Origin: Protofrankia sp963555925
Lineage (GTDB): Bacteria; Actinomycetota; Actinomycetes; Frankiales; Frankiaceae
Length of the DNA stretch: 64,000 nt
Direction: 5' to 3'
NCBI GenBank assembly: GCA_963555925.1
Contig: CAUVXJ010000044.1
Span: forward strand, 55,029 to 119,028
A program made the translations under genes and the position numbers. Positions 58,881 through 64,000 of the stretch are shown here, piece after piece. Within the stretch, counting starts at the first letter, position 1. The number at the start of each line of letters is the position of its first letter. The notes below the pieces were generated by a model. It did no database searches. It was given only the letters and a program-made list of their open reading frames with translations, and was not told the DNA's origin.

Positions 58881-59627
58881 GTGCAGACTCACCATGTGGA
58901 CACCACGGACTATCCGAACCTGATCCGCCATGAGGGCGAGGCGCTGCTGAGCGCCGTGACCGGCAACCTCGACCGCCCGGTTCCCACCTGTCCCGGCTGG
59001 GATGCCCGCCGGCTTGTCGGTCATGTCGGACGTGTGCTGGAGGCCCAGACGACCCACATACGCCGGGCGACGACGCAGCCGCCGGAGCGGGTCGGACCGC
59101 CGCCGACCGACGACACCGAACTGATCGACTACTACCATCAATGTCTCGACCTGGCGGTCGACATCCTCACCTCGGTCGACGCCGACCTGCCCGCGTGGAA
59201 CTTCACGCTGGCGCCGAAGATCGCCCGATTCTGGCCCCGCAGGCTGGCACACGAACTGCTCGTGCACCGGTACGACGCGGCGAACTGCGCCGGCCTGACA
59301 TGGACGGTCGAGCCGACCTTCGCCGCTGACGGGGTGGACGAGGTGCTCACCGTCCTGCTTCCGGCCGCCAGGGCGGCCGGGGTGACGCCGGTCGCCGCCG
59401 ACGGGAGCGCGCACGTACACCTCACCGACACCGATGGGGAATGGCTGGTCCGGTTGGACGGCACGACGGTCGAGGTGAGCGTCGGCCACGCGAAAGGGGA
59501 CGGAGTGCTGCGCGGACCGGCCGACAAGGTACTGCTGGCGCTGTGGGGACGGGTGGCGCCGGACTCGGACGGCCTCATAGTCCTCGGTTCCGCAGAACTC
59601 ATCCAAGCACTGCTGCCTGGGCGGTGA
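58881..59627 (+). CDS. Maleylpyruvate isomerase/DinB-like mycothiol-dependent family protein
   Basis: About 248 residues. The start is unclear: GTG at 58809, 58881 or 58896; residues TTDYPNLIRHEGEALLSAV begin the recognisable part. PTCPGWDARRLVGHVGRV and RRLAHELLVHRYDAA supply the His residues of the DinB-like four-helix metal site. The C-terminal part (ADGSAHVHLTDTDGEWLVRL, VEVSVGHAKGDGVLRGPADKVLLALWGR) is the sterol-carrier-like domain usual for these proteins. Such enzymes use mycothiol in actinomycetes; the actual substrate is rarely known. No operon link to the biosynthetic cluster. Confidence 0.82.
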   Translation: MQTHHVDTTDYPNLIRHEGEALLSAVTGNLDRPVPTCPGWDARRLVGHVGRVLEAQTTHIRRATTQPPERVGPPPTDDTELIDYYHQCLDLAVDILTSVDADLPAWNFTLAPKIARFWPRRLAHELLVHRYDAANCAGLTWTVEPTFAADGVDEVLTVLLPAARAAGVTPVAADGSAHVHLTDTDGEWLVRLDGTTVEVSVGHAKGDGVLRGPADKVLLALWGRVAPDSDGLIVLGSAELIQALLPGR

Positions 59628-59752
59628 CACAGGGTGTCCGGGATGGCGGATTCGACGCCGATTCCGGCCGCTCTGAATAGCACGCCGGTGGGATAGTAAG
59701 AACCACAACGTGCCCGTTGACAGGTATTCGCCGCAGCAGCGAAGATTCGACC

Positions 59753-60184
59753 ATGGCGACTATTTCGGCAAGTACGCTCTGTATCGCACCATTGGACAGT
59801 GTATGGGCCACGTTGACCGACCTGTCCAGGTATCCGGACTGGAACACCGTGCATATTTCCTTCCCCAAAGGAGCACCCGCGGCCCTCGAGCCGTCGTCGA
59901 CGTTCACCCAGAAAATATCGAACATGGGAACGTCCGCCGAGGTCAGATGGACGATCATGACGGTGGAGCCGCCACGGCTGCTGGAGTTCAAGGGTCTCGG
60001 TCCGATGAATACCTCGGTCCAGACGTCCTACGAGGTCGAAACGGTCGAGGGAGGCACCCGGGTCACCGTTACGAACGAATTCACCGGCACCATGGTCAGA
60101 ATCGGGGGCAGACGACTCACCACCTCCGCGCAGACTGCTCTTGAAACATCGCTGGCGAAATTCAAGGACATTGTCGAGTACTGA
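59753..60184 (+). CDS. SRPBCC-superfamily (START/polyketide cyclase-like) protein
   Basis: 143 residues from ATG 59753. ISASTLCIAPLDSVWATLTDLSRYPDWN is the standard N-terminal helix-strand of SRPBCC small-ligand-binding proteins. The middle (SAEVRWTIMTVEPPRLLEFKGLG, YEVETVEGGTRVTVTNEF) fits the beta grip. The family binds hydrophobic ligands and includes cyclases, but most members are uncharacterised. It stands alone on the plus strand, about 125 bp after the isomerase-like gene. Confidence 0.85.
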   Translation: MATISASTLCIAPLDSVWATLTDLSRYPDWNTVHISFPKGAPAALEPSSTFTQKISNMGTSAEVRWTIMTVEPPRLLEFKGLGPMNTSVQTSYEVETVEGGTRVTVTNEFTGTMVRIGGRRLTTSAQTALETSLAKFKDIVEY

Positions 60185-60424
60185 TCCTGGATGCACCGAA
60201 CGATTTTAGTGATCTTCTTTGATCTTTCGGAAGCAGTTCTCCGGGAATCCGATGATGGCGATGTGTGCGGCCGCGGCTGTCCGCCGCTCACTGCTGGGTG
60301 GCTCGTCCGGGTTCCGGTTCGGGGGTGGGGGCCGGCGCAGCGGGTGGCGAGACGGGCCTGTCGATCCGGGCACCTCGCCGTTCGTCGTCTGGACGAGAGC
60401 ACATCGTCGAAGGAGGAGCCTGTC

Positions 60425-61123
60425 ATGTCAGACGAGTCCGTGTCGTACCCCGATGATGCGAGTGCGGCGACGTTCCTGCTCACCGTCCGCGGGAGAATGG
60501 CGGCGGTCGCGGTGGAGGAAACCCGCAAGGTCCACAACGAGACGGCCGGTGCCGCGCCGAGCGTGGCCGCCGCTCGTTCTCTTGGCGACCTCAGCCACAA
60601 CGTCTACGCCGGCTACGGCGAGGACCACCGAGGTGAACTGCTGTTCATCGACTTCTGGAACAGCCTGTCCGGGCTCGGCCAGTTCTTCTCCGACCCTCAG
60701 GTACAGGCCGGTGGGAACATGCTGTTCGCCAGTCGAGAAAACCCCGTGTGGGCACCGGCCGAGAACGCCGGCAGCTACCACCTGGCGGTTCCGTCCGGGC
60801 GTACGCCGACTGGCGTCGGGTTGCTGCGGGCCGAGGTCACGTCGCTGGACAAGGCCGCAAGCGCGTTTCGCGACTATGCGTCGGCCACCATCAACCGGTC
60901 CCGACTGCACGGCATGGTGTCGCACAGCGTGTGGACTCGGGTGCCCGACCCCGGCGCACCGGCCGTGCCGGAGGTCATCGGGGTGGATGTGTGGCTCGAC
61001 GCCGACGAGATGGCACGCTACTACGACCTGTCGCTCGGCTTCGAGCATCTCGGGCCGATCTTCGTTGGCAAGCCCGACACATCGATCTGGCAGGCCGCAC
61101 CGGGCGACTGGACCGAGTGGTGA
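60425..61123 (+). CDS. Conserved hypothetical protein, function unknown
   Basis: 232 residues; ATG 60425 has AAGGAGG upstream, and a longer upstream frame is Arg-rich and unlikely. The protein shows alternating strand-like and helical segments in two similar halves (SHNVYAGYGEDHRGELLFIDFW ... SHSVWTRVPDPGA), which hints at a duplicated ferredoxin-like/dimeric alpha-beta barrel fold. No catalytic motif was recognised. It lies upstream of the YCII/ECF sigma pair on the same strand and may be under their control; that is inference. Confidence 0.7.
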   Translation: MSDESVSYPDDASAATFLLTVRGRMAAVAVEETRKVHNETAGAAPSVAAARSLGDLSHNVYAGYGEDHRGELLFIDFWNSLSGLGQFFSDPQVQAGGNMLFASRENPVWAPAENAGSYHLAVPSGRTPTGVGLLRAEVTSLDKAASAFRDYASATINRSRLHGMVSHSVWTRVPDPGAPAVPEVIGVDVWLDADEMARYYDLSLGFEHLGPIFVGKPDTSIWQAAPGDWTEW

Positions 61124-61263
61124 CAGTGGGCGGCGTCCAGACCAGGTAACGTCGCCACCGAAGCGGACAGTTGCGTTGACAGAGTGCGTGACGGGCCAGC
61201 CCGGCACATGAGGCTCGCCGTGACCGACCCGGTGCCGGTCACGGCGAAAATGGAGACACATTC

Positions 61264-61602
61264 GTGCAGTACATCGCCTTCATCTGGACCAGATTTGATA
61301 CCGACGCCGACGTCAGCATGGACGAACTCGCCCGATACGGCGAGTATGTGCAGGCCGCCGGGCAGGCAGGGGTGCTGCGAGGCGGCTCGGCGCTGCACCC
61401 GGTGTCGGCCGCGACAACGATCCGGCTCCGCGACGACGAGGTGCTGATGACCGACGGTCCTTTCGTCGAGTCCAAGGAACAGCTCAGCGGCTACGTCCTG
61501 CTCGAATGTGCTGACCTCGACGAGGCGTTGGCCTGGGCGGCGCGGATCCCCGGTGCCCGGCACGGCGCGGTCGAGGTGCGGCCGCTGCTGCTGACGCACT
61601 GA
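61264..61602 (+). CDS. YCII-related (DGPF domain) protein
   Basis: 112 residues; GTG 61264 has GGAGA upstream. The diagnostic run MTDGPFVESKEQLSGY is present. DGPF proteins accompany ECF42-type sigma factors in actinomycetes and are thought to act with them; the mechanism is not settled. The gene ends four bases before the sigma factor frame. Confidence 0.9.
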   Translation: MQYIAFIWTRFDTDADVSMDELARYGEYVQAAGQAGVLRGGSALHPVSAATTIRLRDDEVLMTDGPFVESKEQLSGYVLLECADLDEALAWAARIPGARHGAVEVRPLLLTH

Positions 61603-61606
61603 TCCG

Positions 61607-62911
61607 GTGAACGGACCTGCGCCGCCGGAGGCCCATGCGCCGGTGTCACTGGAGGGCCAAAGGCGGCGCGATCATGCTCTTGCGCCGCCGGAGGCCCATG
61701 TCCCGGTGTCACTGGAGGAGGTGTTCCGACGCGAGTCGGGCCGGGTCGTCGCGACGCTGATCCGGTTCTGCGGCGACTTCGACCTGGCTGAGGACTCGGT
61801 GCAGGACACGTTCCTGGTCGCCATGCAGCGGTGGCCGGTCGACGGCGTCCCGGCAAACCCCGCGGCATGGATCACGACGACCGCCAAGCGGCGGGCGATC
61901 GACGTGATCCGTCGCGAGGGGCGTCGAGCGGACAAGGAGGCCCTCGTGGCACATGTCGAGGCGATGCCCGACGACGTCGCCGGGCCGGAGGACGACCGCC
62001 TCAGGCTGATCTTCACCTGTTGCCACCCCGCGCTGGCTCTCGACGCGCGGGTCGCGCTGACTCTTCGCACGGTGTGCGGCCTGTCGACGGTCGAGGTGGC
62101 GCGAGCATTCGTCACATCCGAGGCAACGATCGCCCAACGGCTGGTCCGCGCCAAACGCAAGATCAAAGTAGCCGGGATCGCCTACGAGATCCCGGCACCG
62201 GAACGTCTCGGCGATCGCCTGGCCGCAGTTCTCGCCGTGGTGTACCTCCTGTTCAACGAGGGGTATGCCGCCTCCGCCGGTGAGCGGCTCGTCCGCGACG
62301 AGTTGTGCACCGAGGCGCTGCACCTGGGTGACCTGTTGCACACGTTGATGCCCGCGGAGTCCGAGATCTGCGGACTTCAGGCGCTGATGTTGCTCAACCA
62401 CTCCCGTCGTCACGCCCGGGTCGACCAGGCTGGCGGCGCAGTTCTGCTCCCCGACCAGGATCGCGGGCTCTGGGACAGATCAGAGATCGACGCTGGGATG
62501 GCGCTGCTCCGCCGCGCCGCCCGGGACGGCAGTGTCGGCCAGTACTGGCTACAGGCCGCCATCGTTGCCGAGCATGCACGCGCCGACGCCGCCCGGGAAA
62601 CCGACTGGGCTCGCATCTGCCTGTTGTACGAATCCCTGGTGGCCCTGACCCGCTCCCCTGTCGTGCGGCTCAACCAGTCCATCGCGGTCTCGATGGCCGA
62701 CGGACCCGCTGCCGGGCTTGCGTTGCTCGAACCGCTCGCATCGCACCTCGACCGGTATCTGTACTTCCACTCGGCGCGGGCCGACATGCATCGCCGCCTG
62801 GGTGACCACGCCCAGGCGGCGGCGGCCTACCGCCTGGCCCTCCGGCTCGCCGACAACGACGTCCAACGGGCCGCCCTTGACCGGTGCCTGGAGCGAGTCA
62901 CCAACGGGTAA
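61607..62911 (+). CDS. ECF42-type RNA polymerase sigma factor with C-terminal extension
   Basis: Up to 434 residues. The likely true start is GTG 61706, because the first 33 residues come from a 63-bp duplication. Sigma region 2 is VVATLIRFCGDFDLAEDSVQDTFLVAMQRWP, region 4 is LRTVCGLSTVEVARAFVTSEATIAQRLVRAKRKI. A long C-terminal part (about 200-430) with NEGYAAS and repeated helical units (SVGQYWLQAAIVAEHARA; LYFHSARADMHRRLGDHAQAAAAYRLAL) resembles TPR-like sequence, as expected for ECF42. Partner of the DGPF protein directly upstream. Confidence 0.9.
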   Translation: MNGPAPPEAHAPVSLEGQRRRDHALAPPEAHVPVSLEEVFRRESGRVVATLIRFCGDFDLAEDSVQDTFLVAMQRWPVDGVPANPAAWITTTAKRRAIDVIRREGRRADKEALVAHVEAMPDDVAGPEDDRLRLIFTCCHPALALDARVALTLRTVCGLSTVEVARAFVTSEATIAQRLVRAKRKIKVAGIAYEIPAPERLGDRLAAVLAVVYLLFNEGYAASAGERLVRDELCTEALHLGDLLHTLMPAESEICGLQALMLLNHSRRHARVDQAGGAVLLPDQDRGLWDRSEIDAGMALLRRAARDGSVGQYWLQAAIVAEHARADAARETDWARICLLYESLVALTRSPVVRLNQSIAVSMADGPAAGLALLEPLASHLDRYLYFHSARADMHRRLGDHAQAAAAYRLALRLADNDVQRAALDRCLERVTNG

Positions 62912-63021
62912 GCCGCCTACCGGTGAACTGATCAAGCGGATATCCGCCGGCTTGCACGAAAGCGTCGTTCGAGCCCTACAGAATGGCAGTGCCTGCGGCT
63001 CCACAATGACCGCTTGATTCC

Positions 63022-63035
63022 GCCGGGCGCTCTTA
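63022..63035 (+). repeat. Possible right-end remnant of the dispersed element
   Basis: GCCGGGCGCTCTTA equals the outermost part of the element's right end (as at 15208-15221), but the CCCCTATT half of the terminal repeat is missing. Weak. Confidence 0.35.
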
Positions 63036-63159
63036 GCTTACGGTTACGACCCCCGCCGAAGGCTGGCCGTAGCCACGGGTACGTGGGCCGACCCGCTGCC
63101 TACGGTGTCCATACAGCGGCTGGGGGTCGGCGCGGGATTGATCTCAATGGAGGTGGAGC

Positions 63160-63702
63160 ATGGGCAAGATGCTGTATTCGGTCACCATGTCGCTGGACGG
63201 CTTCATCGCAGGCCACGGTGGTGACATGTCCTGGTTGACCAGGTATTTCGGGCCCAACCCGACGGTGGATGAAATCATCGGCAAGATCGGCGCCCTTCTC
63301 GTCGGCAACCGCACCTTCCGCGGCGACGATCCGTACAGGGGCACGACCAAGGAAGGCAAGCCGTTCGGCGGCGGGTGGGCCGGACCACAGTTCGTACTCA
63401 CCCACCATGCCCCGGACATCCCGGTGCCGGGTGTCACCTTTGTCGGTGACCTCGACAGCGGCGTCGCCGCGGCCAAGGCCGCCGCCGGTGACACCTACGT
63501 CAACGTCCTCGGCGCCAGCACGGCCCGGCAGTGCCTCGACGCCGGTGTACTCGACGAGATCCTCGTGCTCATCGCACCCGTCCTGCTCGGCGACGGTGTC
63601 CGGCTGTTCGACCGCCCGGGCGGGACCAACGTCGAGCTCGAACGCATCAGCCTGAGCCACACGCCGCACGTGACGAATCTCTGGCTACGCGTCGTCAGAT
63701 GA
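63160..63702 (+). CDS. Dihydrofolate reductase-family protein (RibD C-terminal-like)
   Basis: 180 residues; ATG 63160 has GGAGGTGGA upstream. MLYSVTMSLDGFIAG is the family's N-terminal strand, followed by LLVGNRTFRGDDPYRG, FVLTHHAPDIPVPGVTF and the late motif VYVNVLGASTARQCLDAGVLDEI-like run ending in LIAPVLLGDGVRLFDRPG. Members bind NADPH and are often of unknown substrate. Monocistronic. Confidence 0.9.
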   Translation: MGKMLYSVTMSLDGFIAGHGGDMSWLTRYFGPNPTVDEIIGKIGALLVGNRTFRGDDPYRGTTKEGKPFGGGWAGPQFVLTHHAPDIPVPGVTFVGDLDSGVAAAKAAAGDTYVNVLGASTARQCLDAGVLDEILVLIAPVLLGDGVRLFDRPGGTNVELERISLSHTPHVTNLWLRVVR

Positions 63703-64000
63703 GCCGACGATATCCAGATGTCGGTCTCAACGGGCTGCGGCTGTGCCGGCCTGGTTCAGTGGCGCGCCCGTACTGCGAGGCATGGAACCAAGATTCCCTG
63801 GCGCACGCCACCCCGGTGCCGCCGTCTGCGCCTCTGCGGCGGGGGCAGTAGGCCGATACCGATACCGATGACGCATGGGGGACCAAGGACGCTGAATCTG
63901 AATCTGAACAAGGCGACCGCGCGAACCAAGACAACGAACAGGGCCATCCTCAAGTGGATCGCGGCGGGCCTGATGCCCCGACCACCCCCAAGCGCACACC
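63703..64000. other. Right-end region, possible start of a gene leaving the window
   Basis: About 300 bp with no convincing gene. An ATG at 63868 opens a frame (MTHGGPRTLNLNLNKATART...) that stays open to the window edge, and a minus-strand frame is also open. Short CCGATA and CTGAAT repeats are present near 63853-63908. Confidence 0.3.

Noticed and set aside
62930..63020. tRNA-like stretch (GTTCGAGCCC) near the DHFR-family gene
   Set aside because: No complete cloverleaf or acceptor stem could be drawn; only an isolated T-loop-like match.

Overview
The window is very GC-rich with dense, often overlapping genes (ATGA/GTGA couplings), GTG starts, many actinobacterial family types (MbtH, SpoIIE/HATPase phosphatase, PucR regulator, ECF sigma factor with DGPF partner, DUF6153) and frequent in-frame 15- or 18-bp tandem repeats. 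This points to a filamentous or soil actinomycete; a Frankia-like genome is my best guess but is not proven. Two assembly gaps are present (N at 3317-3663 and 14686-15140).

Left part, 1-16.3 kb: a partial phenylacetate-CoA ligase-like gene diverges from an acyl-CoA synthetase with a degraded nucleotide-binding loop. A four-gene coupled minus-strand operon follows (family 2 glycosyltransferase, DUF2064 protein, methyltransferase, membrane mannosyltransferase-like protein), then a two-component system, a nucleotide-sugar epimerase, a heterodimeric ABC exporter, a VOC protein and an undecaprenyl-diphosphate phosphatase.

16.5-29 kb is a metal and sulfur stress island: BlaI-type regulator, csoR-copZ-copA copper operon, MFS transporter with a metallo-beta-lactamase/rhodanese protein, an ArsR-rhodanese fusion regulator, a second P1B ATPase with an unusual CPD motif, a Met/His-rich lipoprotein, a DUF6153 protein and a nickel/cobalt permease. 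Three dyads of the ATACCC-N5-GGGTAT type tie the csoR operon and the second ATPase together.

31.5-58 kb is the main finding: a hybrid biosynthetic cluster that I cannot match to a described pathway. After a PucR-type regulator comes a plus-strand group: PfaD-like enoyl reductase, PfaA-like KS-AT-ACP-KR-DH, PfaC-like KS-CLF-AT-DH-DH, a PLP enzyme closely resembling the MppP/RohP arginine hydroxylases, an acetoacetate-decarboxylase-like protein (the superfamily of MppR) and an LLM flavin oxidoreductase. A minus-strand group facing it holds a stand-alone condensation protein, a Rieske oxygenase, an MbtH protein, a stand-alone A-PCP protein whose usual substrate-amine Asp is Ser, a flavin/[2Fe-2S] reductase and a P450. 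The two groups share a dyad (ATTGG-N9-CCAAT) and a second leader block, so they look like one regulon. The inferred product is a long, probably unsaturated acyl chain joined to an oxidised arginine-derived unit.

Right end, 58.5-64 kb: a truncated ribbon-helix-helix gene cut by a repeat end, a mycothiol-dependent isomerase family protein, an SRPBCC protein, a conserved hypothetical, a YCII/DGPF protein with its ECF sigma factor, and a DHFR-family reductase. A dispersed palindromic repeat (terminal repeat AGAGCGNCCGGCAATAGGGG) occurs in full or in part at six places across the window.
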